Shown: in pieces, positions 9,600 to 22,499 of the stretch
Layout: the number at the start of each line of letters is the position of its first letter
Numbering within the stretch: position 1 is the stretch's first letter
DNA from: Nilaparvata lugens
Taxonomy: Eukaryota; Arthropoda; Insecta; Hemiptera; Delphacidae
Assembly (NCBI RefSeq): GCF_014356525.2
Contig: NC_052510.1
Location: 13,998,778 to 14,062,777, forward strand
Length of the DNA stretch: 64,000 nucleotides
Direction of reading: 5' to 3'
The notes under the pieces: generated by a model
The model's input: only the letters and a program-made list of their open reading frames with translations
What the model was told of the DNA's origin: nothing
Databases searched by the model: none
Program-made: the position numbers and the translations under genes

Positions 9600-11770
9600 A
9601 TATGAATATTTAATACACAATAGAATATACATGCTTAATCAATGATAATAATGACAACGAATGTACTTTATTCTTTTTTTTACAATGAAGCACAGATCGG
9701 GAAAGAAAAACTAAGAATACCTGGTACTATTTCTCTAAAAAATTTACTATAATAAGACGTTAATTTGGAAGGAGAAATGTCTTCTACAAAAATTATTGAT
9801 AAAGAATTATAATTATCCTGAACATATTCGCTAACAGGGATGGGACAAGTGGCCTTTGATAATAATTCATTGATGGTGATACTTTGAGCCGAGCTTTCAC
9901 TTCTCATCCAAAGACTTCTCTTTGAAGAATTCAATTTTAATTTCGGCTATCGATAATTTCTTTCACGTCATGACATATATTCATGTTCCAGAAGCCTCCT
10001 TCTCAATCCCATCATTATGATTATTTAAAATTATGAACATTTCTTCAATGAAATTCTCGTCTATTCTTTCAAAACAATTAAATGAAGAGATACAAACTAA
10101 AACGCATTGTAATGTTATTTTAATTACAAAATTTATCCGGTCAATTAATCAATTGACAAACATTGCTCCTCAAGCAAACTAATGTTCTTAATTTGATCAT
10201 TTCAGTCAAGATCTTGAATAAAGGATCGCTTGAATAGAAGATTCCGTTCTAGAAGTTAGAAAACTACAATGTAAAAAGGTATTCGATTTTTTGACAATGT
10301 GACATAGGCAGACCACCTACTCAGTAGGTATAGTATTCAAATTTTAATCCAGATTTAGTTTGGTGTACTTTGAATTCCAACACTGTAAAGCAACATCAAC
10401 CCGTTTGAAGAGATTTGATCATTACTGTTCCATTCTGATAACTGCTGAGAGTTTTTCTTTAAATTCCAAATTTTGCGAGGTAATATTTAATATTTGATCA
10501 ACATTTTCACAATGTTATCAATTTACTCCGTCATAATCATGGAATCATCCCTATTTATTTGATACTCGTCATTCTGATGGGTAGTAGAACAACCTGGATA
10601 TAATAATCCAATATCCAATAACTGGATATTTTATTTGAGAGCCTTGTTTTGGGCCAGAGAGGTCTCCCTCTCTAGTGAGAGTTCTAGGCCATGGAAGATT
10701 AATTCAAATTGAATCATTCGAATTCCTCTATAATTAGGGCTAAATATCCATTCCATAATATTCCATAGTGGATTGCGTTTTGAATGAAAACACAATATCA
10801 ATTTACTGCAACCATAGACAAATGATTATCCTATTCGAGTGTTCTATTATTTTTTTTATTTATGACAGTATAACATAAAGTAACATTACACATATGCAAG
10901 CTCTTTCGAGCATGACTGCATATGGGAGTATTGAATACATAACATATAAATTACGAATTAAACGTCATGATGCTGAATAAAAAAATAAATTCAGAATTCA
11001 AAAAGAACGAACTTTGAATGTTTTATCATCGAAAATTTTCCCTCACTCAAATTCTAACTGACAATAATATTACTTGAGCATTACATTACATTAAGAACAT
11101 ATGAAGGAAGTACGGTACTTGAAAAATTATCTAAACTTACAGCGACGGTCAATAGCCATGAAAGTGAAGACTATCACACTATGAGAAACTCAAAACAAAG
11201 AAAAAAGAACACAAAAGATACCACACAATAATTTTGTACATGCTCTCTACATCTTGTTCGGGCATAGCAATTAGAAAAAAATTAATCTACGTTTAAACAG
11301 ATGTGGTGATCCTATAAGTGAAATTTTCTCTGGCAACCTATTTAAGAATTTACCTTCCAAAAAAGAAACGATTTGCGGAAAAAAGTTGAGGAAACAGGTA
11401 TTATACTAAACAAGTATTTTATTCTCTCTGTCACAACTCACACAAATCAACAAAAAACCATTATTGGCCAGGCTCTATAACTAAATCTTAGATGGAAATC
11501 CCATCTGTAAAATTATTAATTTGAAACGTGTCTGTTGTAGCATTATAAGCGATGCTGCTGATTGGTATGTCAGTAAATGAGGCTTCTCCCCTGATAACAA
11601 ACGCATCATCGCGAATCACGGTCACTGTAAACGGGTAGCGAATAACAATAATGTATGAGGCTATTAAAGTTTTTATAGGTTGAACTATACTATCTCTGAC
11701 CCAGTGGAGCAGTGGTGTAGGGCGGGTTGCCTACACGGCGCCTATCGTGAAGGTGCAGACACACAACTCA
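9600..11770. other. Unassigned AT-rich sequence
   Basis: At 10855-10930 a T-rich start (TTTTTTTTATTTATGACAG) suggests a minus-strand retroposon tail, but I cannot assign it. A small TGGATAT/ATATCCA palindrome lies near 10595-10630. No coding signal. Confidence 0.45.
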
Positions 11771-11778
11771 GGGAACCT

Positions 11779-11849
11779 TCTACCCTCTACCTACTACCCC
11801 TCACCCACCACCCACAACTCTCTACCCTCTACCCTCTACCCACCAACCC
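11779..11849. repeat. CTACCCT-type minisatellite
   Basis: Imperfect repeats of CTACCCTCTACC. An open frame across 11680-11958 includes this tract but shows no protein family features and is not called. Confidence 0.75.
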
Positions 11850-11859
11850 TTTTCGGCAG

Positions 11860-12556
11860 GTTTATGATGTTTGCACTGCAGAAATGAAACTAGCCAGCTT
11901 CTGGAAAGCTGCCGGTGTAACAAGTTCTGTTGATGAAGAGGTTAGGACAGTATTGTAGGTGGGTAGAGGATATCACCCTTGGGTGATTACTATGCATGTG
12001 GTGTTCTCCCCAGCATACGTATATACATACACAAAGCTACACGGATATACATGGAGCGACACAGATATACATACAGCGGTAGTTCTCATTTTGGTTAGTG
12101 TTGGCAACTCGTTGAATTTTAATTAGCTTTTGATTTACTGAGAGTGGGGGGGGAGAGCCACTCTTTGGGCCCGATTTTGAAATTCAATAACGGCCAGCAA
12201 CGAGGCCGGAAGGAGGAGGGGGTGTGCTAGGTGGAGACTAATTTATTTACATATTTTATCATAACTGCAGCTTCTAGCCGTCGTCTCATCATCTGACGCG
12301 CGGTGTGTGGGATACTCTCCTCTTGGCTTTCCATTTGCAGGTGTTTGTGAACTGGCTTCAGTTACTGGCCTCGGTTACAGTACACAAAAGTATGAGACTT
12401 AGCTGAAGCAGATGTTTAGAGGATAGTGTGTATTCTTAAATACTTTAGAACCGCATATCAAGAATTCAAATAGAGGGAGAATGAAGGCAAAAGGTAAAAG
12501 AAAGGCCAAAAATAGTGAAGAATAGATGTGAAAAAGGCAGTACGTGAGAAAATAAT
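11860..12556. other. Unassigned sequence
   Basis: Contains a G8 run near 12147. No gene seen. Confidence 0.5.
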
Positions 12557-12644
12557 TCCCTCAGAACAAAAGGAATTCCCTGGAAAAGTATTCCCTAGTA
12601 CAAAAGGAAGGAAAATTAAAAAGATGGACAGAATGAAAGAATCA
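12557..12644 (+). repeat. Left arm of a large inverted repeat
   Basis: AAAAGGAATTCCCTGGAAAA and AAAAGGAAGGAAAATTAAAA here recur in inverted orientation at 14322-14405. The arms are about 85 bp, clearly homologous with a few indels, and separated by about 1.68 kb. Confidence 0.8.
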
Positions 12645-14321
12645 ATTTGAATCCTTCAATAGAAAAGAAAAGTTACTGGAAAGTGCAGAATCAATTGTAA
12701 TAGTTTGAATATTGAGTGGGTATTATTGTAGTTGTTTTTGTGTATCTTATATTGTTTTTCAGGTTTTTGAACTGAAATGGACTTTGATTCTAACTATATG
12801 TTGAACCCTGCGTTTCTAGTGTGAGAATTGACTCTGTCTTGTGTTGAATTTGCTAACTTGTTGCTTAGTTGTCAAAATTAAAGCAATTTTCGTGCATTTT
12901 TGAAATACAGTTTCAATTTCATGTCGAAAAAGCCACTATATTTGAAAATTGTTCGAGCATTGACCTTTTGGCAGCTTTGGCTTTTCCACTGGAAGTTATG
13001 CTCAACGCTCGTGGAGGGGGAATAATTTTCAGTGGAAAGGCCACAGTTGGTATTGAGACGCGAACGAAAAATCATGTAACGGTGCGCGAGCCTCGGTCCT
13101 CTGAATGGGTCTGTTGCCCATCCAGAGGGACAAATTGAAAAGTTTTTCATTATCAGTACTTTTGTTGTAGTTTGTATAGTAATCTAAAATTGATAGAATC
13201 AGTAGATGTAAAATTAAAAGGTTAGTTGTGTGCGTGAATTTAAGTTGAGTGTATTGAGTTTCATCACGTCTTAGTTTATTGAGTTTTGGATTAAGTGGTC
13301 TCAAAAGTAGAATTTGAAATTGTTGGAATGGTGAGTGCCAAACTGTTGTTTTTATTTAACTTGATATTTAGTACATAGAATGACCGAGGCCCGAATTTAG
13401 TTGCAGCAAGTTAGCAGGTTCCCAAAATGTATAGATTGAAATTGAATATTCCTTATTTTGCTGAGTAACTCTGTTTGAAAATTTGACATGATTTCTATTG
13501 ATTCGTCAATGAGTTCAATAAACCTGAGGTTGTATTTTGAAAAGTATTTTTCATTGAAGTTCCTGGCTCGTAGTTACTATGTTTGCTAGAATATGTGACA
13601 ATGATGATAATCTGTGCATTTGAATGAACGAATCCATTAAAAGCTCGCAACCAATAGAGGATTCAAATACCGGTAGATGAATTGATAGCAGTAAACTTTA
13701 GCAAATATTATAGAAGAGAAGAAACAACCCCCATCCGTTCACATTGGTGGCCAGCGATGGTATAGTCTGCAAGAATGACTATCGAATCACATGTATTCTT
13801 ATATATTTTATGTTTTGGAAGATTAATCAAATAGAGAAAAAGATATCTCCGGTTACAGAAATGATGTCAGGTGTGGTGTAGGGTTAAAAATACCTCCACC
13901 GGTTACACAATGAAGATAATCTCTAGTAGTCAAGAGAGTTGATATTAGCTATGAGGAGTTAATATCAACTGATCATAAAGCCGTAATGGTGACTCATCAC
14001 TGGAAATCCAATAATATATAGATGATTAATATTATGTGTAGAAATTGTTTCATTCTTAGTTTGACCTGGACTCGGAAACGAATGAACGAATGCAGATAAT
14101 TTGATTTTATGATACCATGCATTACATGTAATCAAGTAATGGGAAGGTTGTTTCTTCTGTTGAGGATGATGCCCCCTTGAGCACTAATACCGTGTTTGGG
14201 TTATGAAAAGGATAGTAGTGATAGAATGATAGATAAATGTCTATAGTGTGTTCTAAATTTAACCCAATTTCGTAATTTTTCAATTATTGTAGAACCTGAA
14301 TTGTGGAAACTCAATTGTGCA
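12645..14321. other. Interval between the inverted arms, no gene seen
   Basis: AT-rich with only short open frames (about 90 codons near 12.9-13.3 kb on both strands), none recognisable. A perfect 10 bp stem, GTTGATATTA with TAATATCAAC, lies at 13938-13969. If the arms are transposon ends, this would be the element's non-coding body. Confidence 0.5.
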
Positions 14322-14405
14322 GAATCTTTTGTACTGTCAATCTTTTAATTTTCCTTCCTTTTATACCACGGAATATTTTTCCAGGGAATTCCTTTTATTC
14401 TGGGG
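14322..14405 (-). repeat. Right arm of a large inverted repeat
   Basis: Reverse complement of the 12557-12644 arm: TTTTAATTTTCCTTCCTTTT followed by CCAGGGAATTCCTTTTAT. Confidence 0.8.
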
Positions 14406-14773
14406 ACAAACTATAAGGCATTTTCGATGACTGTTGAAAAACTTTGTGAAGGAATTATTACATTGAATTCGATAATAATTTCATGTTATGTTGTTAGCCT
14501 TTAGGACTGCAACAATTGAACTATCTATGACTGAAAAGAGAATTTTTTTCAAGTTCACTCGAAAGATAATTATGAGTGATCTGAATGAAACAAGGCTTCA
14601 AAATTTTCTGAAATAACTTTGAATAACTTTTAAATAACTTAATTTATTCAAAGTGCGGTGATATTAAGTGCAATATTTGACTATAATTTGGTATTTTGAT
14701 CATTCTAAATTTAAAATTTCTAGCTCATATATATTTTTGGACAGAACTTTGAACTTTAACTTTCCTCAGTAAG

Positions 14774-14905
14774 AACATAACCTATTTTTTCGGACATTTT
14801 ATTATTTATCAAAATTAGGGAACAGAATAGTTTTGGGCTATGCCTGTTGATCTATCCCGATCATATTTATATGATTTGTAATTATATCAACAAATACATA
14901 AATAA
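14774..14905 (+). repeat. Retroposon 3' tail, AGCCCAAAAC family
   Basis: GAACATAACCTATTTTTTCG, then TTTTGGGCTATGCCTGTTGA, ending in an A-rich tail with ACATAAATAAA. It is the reverse-complement form of the elements at 5219-5325 and 56725-56860. Confidence 0.5.
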
Positions 14906-17900
14906 AGACATAACATTCATAAATACAGTATCAGCATAATAATCCTACATCATGAACATCATGAGTCAACTAAATTGAAAAATACTTAAACAAATCAAAT
15001 TTCAAGAAATATAACATTAATTCAATTGAAAAAAATAGATGATTTGCTTCAAGTAATAATAATAATCTCGAGGTTGAGTGGCGGAGAGTACTAACATATC
15101 CTAGCTCCGCCTAGTAAATGATTCTTTCATTTCATTCCATAATTCAACATACATTATTGGAACTGAAGGACAATGGTAATATTAATGATGTCATGCAGGG
15201 TTCAATAGGATCCGATGGCAGAATAACAACGAATGAACCCAGTATTCGGAATGTACTGAAGAACTAGTTCACATAAAGCTTCCTTCTCTGGTGTGTCTCT
15301 TGCATACCTCTATTAGTTCGAACTACTGTCAGTCGATACAGTTTCTCAGTGCAACTAGAAAGGAAGAGACATAACTTTTGTTAACTCGTGAAGCCAGATT
15401 GAGTTATTTGAACTTGGCAATCACAGTTACAAAGCAGAGAACTTGGACTGATACGAGAGGAATCCATCTTGAATGCATGATTGATCAAAGTTAAGACAAC
15501 AAAGAAGATCCCTCAATACCATCCCTCTCACTCTTGCTTTCTCTTTGACACATTTTCTTTCTCGCTTTCGCTCAGCGCTTCAACAGGTGCTGAAAGTCAT
15601 TACTCAGTGACACTCTTGAAAAGTTTTTCCAGCCACGATGCAAAGTTGAGATTTTCTCTTGAGATCGTGAAAATTGTATATTGTGGCTTTATACTTATTA
15701 ATGACTTCAATAAAGTTGTTTGAGAGCGTTCTCACTCTCTTCTCAGCTTCTATACAAACGTAAAGAGGAATAGGAGAATCAGCTTTTCTACTTCTAGAAG
15801 TTTCAGCACCATTCCAGCTTGTAATTATTATTCCTGGTACACCGTTTTTGTTCCATTTTAACTAGAAAGTTCTAAGTGAATTCATGGTAAGTGATTTCCA
15901 TTATAATAGTTGTCACAGTCATGGGGTAACTAGGTTATTATAAACTTCTGTGTGAATTGAATTTGCTATTCCCTATCCCGATTGAATGGAAACCGATTCC
16001 AAAACTATTATAACTTCATGATTATATCAATTCAACTAATCTGGAGTTGAGGCATATATTCAGCTAAGTTTGGTTGATCCTTCATAAATTCATGTACCTC
16101 ATCGAACCAATCACATTAATTTGATGACTGGGAAAATTATAATAAGTAGTCATTATAACGAGGAAAAGCATAATAGTAGGATTTATGAATATTACATTCT
16201 TCGTTGATAATGGAAACTGAATTTATTCCATTTTACTTCGAGTAGCCTCTGATTCTTGAAAGATTTTGATTCTGCCATCAATGATAATGACTCATTTACA
16301 GTACTTGATTCAGTATGAGCACAAACGTTTTTGGAATTTCATGAGGTGAAACATATTGCAATAGAAGATTATCTCATTCTAGATATATTTAGAAATAATC
16401 AATAGAAGGCTTCCATATTTATACACAATTATCGGAGTCTGATGATTTCTGGATCAGTTTGCTGAAACTTTTCTGAATGTGTTGGAAATTCCCTGTTTCT
16501 TGAAGATCACTTCTAGATTTACATGGAAAAATCAATGAACTCTCTTCAACATATAGTTTCATTTTCCATAAGATGTTCCGACTTTGAAGTCATTTCAGAG
16601 TACTTGGATTTTCAATTTTCTATTTTGAATACAAGTAGTCCCAAATAAGAAAGTAAAAACTATCAGATCAGATGCAACAGTGAAAAATTTTCAGAGTTGC
16701 AACTGAAAAAATGAACTGATATGCATATAGCCAATAAATAAGCTTCATTCCTCGAGTAGAATTTCTCATTCATAATGAGCCCATTAAGAACGTTTCAATT
16801 ATAATAATTGAGCAGTTTATTCTGGGTCCTTGAGAATATCACAGACATTCTCATGATAATTCACAATCTGAAACAAAATCAGCAGTCTTGATAGAATAAA
16901 AAAGGGTGCAAGCTCAGCAGGTTGAAGCCCCTTCTTTTCTTCTATAAAAATATTCTAATGATATCGAAATCGAGTCACTCATTCGATGAGTCCCTGTAAA
17001 CTTTTTGCTCATTGATGTCAGTTGGAGACCACTAATGCGAGAGTTCAAAATAAGAGACGGTGAACTTGCAGGGCTGGTCATTAATAGCATTATACTCATG
17101 ATGCAGGAGTGTTAAAATCTCATTTATCATATTCTGAGAGGAGGTAGTCTCACAAACAAACTTGCTGCCCTATTTGGAATCGAGTTACTGCGAGTTTTAA
17201 AGCCTCCACAATACTTAATCCAATTTCACAGTGAATAACTCTGAATTAGATTCTGTGGCGAGTTATAATCATGCGTAACACTGGGATACCAACCATGCAT
17301 TGACCTGTCCTCTGCCGTTGAAATATTATGGAGCACTCCGACTATTATTTCAGTTCGTTATTCAAAGTGATCCACTTCCTTTTCCACTGTGCAGTAGCCT
17401 AATTTGAATCGTGGTTTTAGAAATTCAACCTTTTTTCAAGGACCATCATGGTATCTATCTTTCTTCCTAATTCACGATAAAATCCATTGCTCATTATTTT
17501 TGCATTATTTATATTTCTTTCTTATATACTGGAGACTAAAATATTACTGCCATATAGATCATTTACTGTTGATTTAAACAATGAATTCAATCAGAAGCAT
17601 AAGGTGAGGTGAGGTTCGACTTTGTATTACTACTACTTGATAAATAGTTGAGCATATTCATTAATAGTGTACGATAATAGTGGACACTAGTCATCAAGAT
17701 TACTGATTGATAAAAAACGTACTATTGGAGAATCTGTAAAAGTTTAGACTCTTGAACTGTAGTTGACAATAGAATATTTGTTCCAATTTTCAGCTACAAT
17801 CTTGTAAGTATTGACCAAACAGAAGTAGAAAATACTGACCTCTTGAATAAAATTGATTGTATTACTTGGAGTGCTCAATTAGAATCTCTCAAGTACACAG

Positions 17901-19084
17901 CATGGCATGAAAATATACTGATGTTCAGTTCACCAGATCTTTCTGCTTTACAAGAATCTAGATGATGACATTGTTGAAGAAAAGAGCAGTATGTAGAAAT
18001 AGAATACAGTTTCAATTGAAACCTTAGTTTGGGATGATACAACATTTTGGCATGGTCATTCATTTGAGAAATAATTAGAAATATAGAATATAGTATATAA
18101 ATATAAAAATAATAAATATAGAAAATGCATTTTCTATAAAAACGTGAATAGAAAATACTAGAACAAAATGTAGATTCAAAATTTTCGTAGCAGAAATAAC
18201 ACACATTTCAAATATGGTATTGAATATTTCAAAAGGTTCATAGTTCCCTTCAGATTGATACCAACTCAATTTTTCGACAATGGAAAAAATAAAATTCGAA
18301 TATACATTCAATGAAGAAAAACACAATTTCATTGATAGAAATTGCTTTTTCGAATCTTTTTCATCAGCAAGTAGAATAACCAAAAACAAATCCCGATATT
18401 GAATCCATCCATTCGATACACAGTCACACCTGAATTGAAACAGCACAAATTGTATTGAAAATATATTTTTGAATGACAGGAGTCTAAAGGTTGTTGAGCA
18501 ATCTATTCCATTCGTTATCAATCCACCGTGAGATGATGCAATGAGGGTTTTTTGATTGTAACTCATTCTCAGTCATGTCCAAGAGTGGCCCCATTAGAAA
18601 CTACAGAAGCTGCAATGAATGAGATAATACGATGAAGCTGAATGAGAGAGAGAGCACAATCGAGCAAGGAAAGCAGATTATGAAGAAGCGAGGCATCATA
18701 GTAGTCAGCATACAGCAGTCAATTAATGCAAATCCGGCGACCGAGAGTGATAACAGCCTTTAAATATTCCAGAAGCGAGCTTTGCCGCCTTTTTTTATCT
18801 TCGGTTGTGTTTGGTTTTCCGTCCGCCAGATCGCGTTCCTCGATGATCAGCTTACCCCGACTGAGCTGCTTCGACTATGAATACAAATTCGGGATTGATA
18901 CCGTGTGATGTATGTAGATATTAAGCTCAACTTAAAAAATGAGTCTGAACGTGGTGATAAAAATTAGAGTAAATTGTCGTCTGCAAGTCGCGTGATTTGT
19001 TGGATTGATGCGGTAGTGAAGGACGACGATTCCATGAGAAAAATGTTTAAGCTTTATATTGATAAAGTTTCCAATATGATAATT
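14906..19084. other. Unassigned AT-rich sequence, 4.2 kb
   Basis: I see no repeat or gene. A very AT-rich stretch (ATATAAATATAAAAATAATA) lies near 18085-18120. A somewhat more GC-rich patch at 18730-18900 holds a 60-codon plus frame that I do not recognise. Confidence 0.5.
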
Positions 19085-19170
19085 TATTTATTTATTTAAT
19101 CATTCAGAGTTTCACAACTTACAGAAAAGTACCACAGGCTTATAAGCCCAAAACGGTTCCAATTCTAATT
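19085..19170 (-). repeat. Retroposon 3' tail, minus strand
   Basis: Starts with TTTATTTATTTATTTAATCA and continues into CCACAGGCTTATAAGCCCAA, resembling the AGGC…GCCCAAAAC family in inverted orientation with a (TAAA)n tail. Confidence 0.5.
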
Positions 19171-19477
19171 TATACAACAGTCCAAATGTAGCTAGAAGTT
19201 ATATGTTACTCAACGTTCTTCAATTACACACTCAAATTACAATTCAAAACACACAAAAATAATTTCAATTAGGAAAAAAATACTGAATAATGAATATATT
19301 TTCGAAATTATACAAAAAATATTCAAACCTTAAGAAAGCGATTGCAGTTTTGGTTAGTATTCTCAATTCAGAAATAGTAATTGTTACGTTGAATCAGTTC
19401 TAAAATATAGGTTCAAAATCCAATAAATTTCAATTATTATGGAAAGTTTTGGATCAGCCCAAGTTATACAATATTGA

Positions 19478-19656
19478 GGTGCGTACAGACTTTCGCTCTG
19501 CTCCGCAATCGAACGTCACTCGAGCAGATCGATTGATGATAGACCGGGGAGCAAGAGTGGAACGCGAGAAGAGCTAACATCTCCCGTAACGTTCATGATC
19601 GGAGTGATTGCGGAGGTGCGTGGAGCGTGTTGGAGGCGCGTTTATCTGTACGCACC
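19478..19656. mobile_element. TTAA-type MITE, member 1 (179 bp)
   Basis: Ends GGTGCGTACAGA and TCTGTACGCACC are perfect inverted repeats. The flanks are TTGA and TTAA. Related ends occur at 32198-32417 and 50523-50664. It has no coding capacity, and the interior is GC-richer than its surroundings. The TTAA target points to piggyBac-like mobilisation by inference. Confidence 0.75.
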
Positions 19657-19749
19657 TTAATGGAATATCATGTATGCAGAATAGTATTTTTCAATTGATG
19701 AATGAATGAATTAACTCATGTTATATGGGGGAGAATCTGTTTTCTCTCT

Positions 19750-19890
19750 TGCACTTTTCCTATCATCTTTCACTCCCTCTCGTATGATCTATAGCTGTGA
19801 TATAGATCTCTCTCCCTTTTTTCTCTCCCTCTCTCTTTTTCTCTCTGTTTATCTCTCCGACACTCTCTCTATCTTCATCCCTAGCGTTAT
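19750..19890. repeat. CT-rich low-complexity tract
   Basis: Runs of TCTCTC and CTCCCTCTCTC; open frames here reflect composition. Confidence 0.8.
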
Positions 19891-19978
19891 CCCACTCTTT
19901 CCCAATAGCTGGATCTATCTTAGCTATCAGTTTTGAAGGGATGAAATAATGAGAAAACATAGAGGTATTATTTTAAGG

Positions 19979-20133
19979 CAGTTACACACACATTGATTGC
20001 CGTCCTCCTATTAGATTGAACATAACTTGGCAAACAGATGATGTTTTCATGTGTTTGTCAAGTTTCATTCAATCTGGGTTATCTCATGAGAACAGCAAAA
20101 ATTGAACGTCCAATATCGATGTGTGTGTAACTG
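19979..20133. mobile_element. 155 bp TIR MITE
   Basis: CAGTTACACACACATTGAT at the left and ATCGATGTGTGTGTAACTG at the right are inverted copies, one mismatch in 19. The inner sequences CAAACAGATGATGTTTTCAT and ATGTGTTTGTCAAGTTTCAT are also partly complementary. No protein is encoded. The superfamily is unknown to me. Confidence 0.75.
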
Positions 20134-20209
20134 GTTTTACTAACCGAAAGGTGGTAATTTTTAATTGGAGCATTTGTTTTCTTATATTTCATAATGGAAC
20201 AATTTTAAA

Positions 20210-20440
20210 ACATCCCTAATAGCAGTGTACAATATATCAAGCGAATAAAGGATGAAATTTGATTAGAATTGTGTAGGAAAACATGAGACAAATCAGAGAA
20301 CCAGCAGATTTTCTGAGGGATTTTCCGAACATCTCCAATAACAGTGTACAATATATTAAGCGAATCAAGGATGAAAATTCATTAGAATTGTGTGGGAAAC
20401 ATGAGATAAATCAGAGAACTAACAGATTTTCTGAGGACAA
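20210..20440. repeat. Two-copy 119 bp tandem duplication
   Basis: Units start ACATCYCYAATARCAGTGTA at 20210 and 20329 and share GAATTGTGTRGGAAA and CAGATTTTCTGAGG. A 75-codon open frame at 20283-20507 spans the second unit, without family resemblance. Confidence 0.88.
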
Positions 20441-20737
20441 TCAATATGCTGGACACATTCATTATGCGCAGATTGCGAAAGCTGTACTAACCGCGCTTCA
20501 GCACTGATTGATTTCTATTGAAAAGGGTGATACACCGCAAACTTTCAACGCTGATTGACATGCAGTACTTTGAGTTTGGTACATAAAAACGTGATGTCCG
20601 TATCAGTCGGGTGTACTCTGTGGAAACGTCGCACTTCAATCACACCCCGACTGAATGTTGTCGACCTATCAATCAAATCCAAAAGCTTTTTTATCAGAGA
20701 AAAATATCATCGTGTTCATTTTGCGCTTTCAGTATGT

Positions 20738-20802
20738 TACCATAGTACACCGATATATCTACCATAGTATATATACATATACACCATAGTACACCGATAT
20801 GT
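20738..20802. repeat. Short ACCATAGTACACCGATAT repeat
   Basis: Two full copies and one degenerate copy of ACCATAGTACACCGATAT are separated by TA-rich sequence. Confidence 0.7.
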
Positions 20803-21700
20803 GGACATTGATTTTCAGAGCCTGCAGGAAGTTACTGGTTAACTTTAGTTGCATGTTTCCTGTTACTCTTTTATTACCTGTGTCCTAGGAATCTCTCTTT
20901 TGCTTACATACTCTCTCTTCTCTCTTGCCCTTTTTCTCTATTTTTTCTCTCACTCCAACTTGCTTGAATAAAGCTCTGTCCTCTCTCTCTACTTTCCTCG
21001 ATCTTATCTCTCTTTCCTCATCTTGTCACTCTTTCCTTTCTCTTTTATATGCATATGTGAAGCTCGTAATGACTACCCAGCTCGTTCTATTATTGGCGTT
21101 TATGGTCAACACATGTTTTATGGGTAAAGTTGGTTGAGATTGGATCTAATAACATTGATGGTTCATACCGTGGCCTAGTCAGGTCAACCTAACAATTGAA
21201 CCTACTTTCCGTAGGAGTTTGTTTGGTTCAGTGCATTAACCAAGTAATGAAATTACTGAATTCCTGAATACCAAATAATGCACAGAATAATGTGGATCAA
21301 GGTGAAGAATAGCCCTGTGGTTGGAAAAAATCATTATCTGAGGATTACTAATATACTAAGGAATTGGAGTTATTAAATCTCATTTCCTCATATCACTTCA
21401 TCAAAATATCTCTTCAATAACTTTTCATAGCGAATCGATTCTTAAAAATATTCACTGTATTAATCATGTTGAATTATGCAATTCATATAATTCACAAGGA
21501 ATTTCAATAATTATAATTTCAAACATGGGAAACACAAATAGCGAATTCAAACAATGGCTGCTAGGAGTCAGAGTGGAAGAAATAATTATTATCAAGCGAA
21601 AATCCAAATTAAAAGCTGTAAATCACCCCGAAGACTTCTGCTACTGCAAATATTGAATACAGGGTGAACAGCTAGATGAAAATTCGATGAGTGCCACTGT
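20803..21700. other. Unassigned, CT-rich at 20895-21050
   Basis: A CT-rich low-complexity block is followed by AT-rich sequence without recognised features. Confidence 0.5.
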
Positions 21701-22462
21701 ACTAGTAGTTCTGTGAACAGTGGACCTCGCGCTCAGTACGTTACATTGACCTGTTGTTATGTTTTCTCGAAAATTAATAAATAATTTATCAATTTGAAAT
21801 GTCTAGAAAAAATCCTAAATAATCATAGAGCTTCCTGTCCTATCGTACCGTGACGTGTCGTCACGGAAAGTGAGTGTGAGCGCTGTTATCAGGTCTGGCT
21901 GCCGTCGATACGCCAATCCAATCAACCCATCAGAGAACATTCTGTGTTGTCGTGTTGGCGAAAAATCGGTGTGTTGAAATTAACAAAATAAACTACTATA
22001 ATGCTGATTTTCTACAAACTCTATTTCTCACTTATCATGATTTTAGAAATCTATTCCTTTTCAATAATATTTGTTGCAATTTTAATCATCAGGTTAAAAA
22101 AGAAAAATGTTTCCTATCAATAACTCTGAACTCCAAACTAGAATCATAGCCTCATCTTATGGAAAGACAAATTTAGTAGACAGCTGTCTACTAACGTTGA
22201 TGAAAAGATACATTTTCAAGATTTTCGATGTTTTTGAACGGGTAGTTTTATAGTCCACTAAACAGCTGATTTACGATGAATAATTCTATAGTCTGATTCT
22301 TACTCCAATATTGGCGTATGAAGAAGGCTCCTTTTTCCTTTTATATTATCCTTGAAATGCAGAATTTATATTCGTCGACGCGCAATTTAAAAAGGAACAT
22401 ATAAGCATTAAGAGAAATGCCAAACCGTCGACTTTAATCTTAGACCTCACTTCGCTCGGTCA
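21701..22462 (-). repeat. Dispersed repeat, inverted relative to 30359-30758
   Basis: 22262-22462 is the reverse complement of 30359-30636, including GGTTTGGCATTTCTCTTAAT (reversed) and the AATTGCGCGTCGACG block. The far end, 21701-21735 (ACTAGTAGTTCTGTGAACAG), matches 30725-30758. The stretch between these matches is longer here than in the other copy, so one copy carries an insertion or the other a deletion. I see no coding capacity. Confidence 0.75.
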
Positions 22463-22499
22463 ACAAAAATTATTTGTCAGCCCGGAAACATTCATCATT

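Noticed and set aside
18075..18566. 163-codon minus frame
   Set aside because: Phe/Ile/Tyr-rich low-complexity translation of AT-rich sequence; no start context or family.
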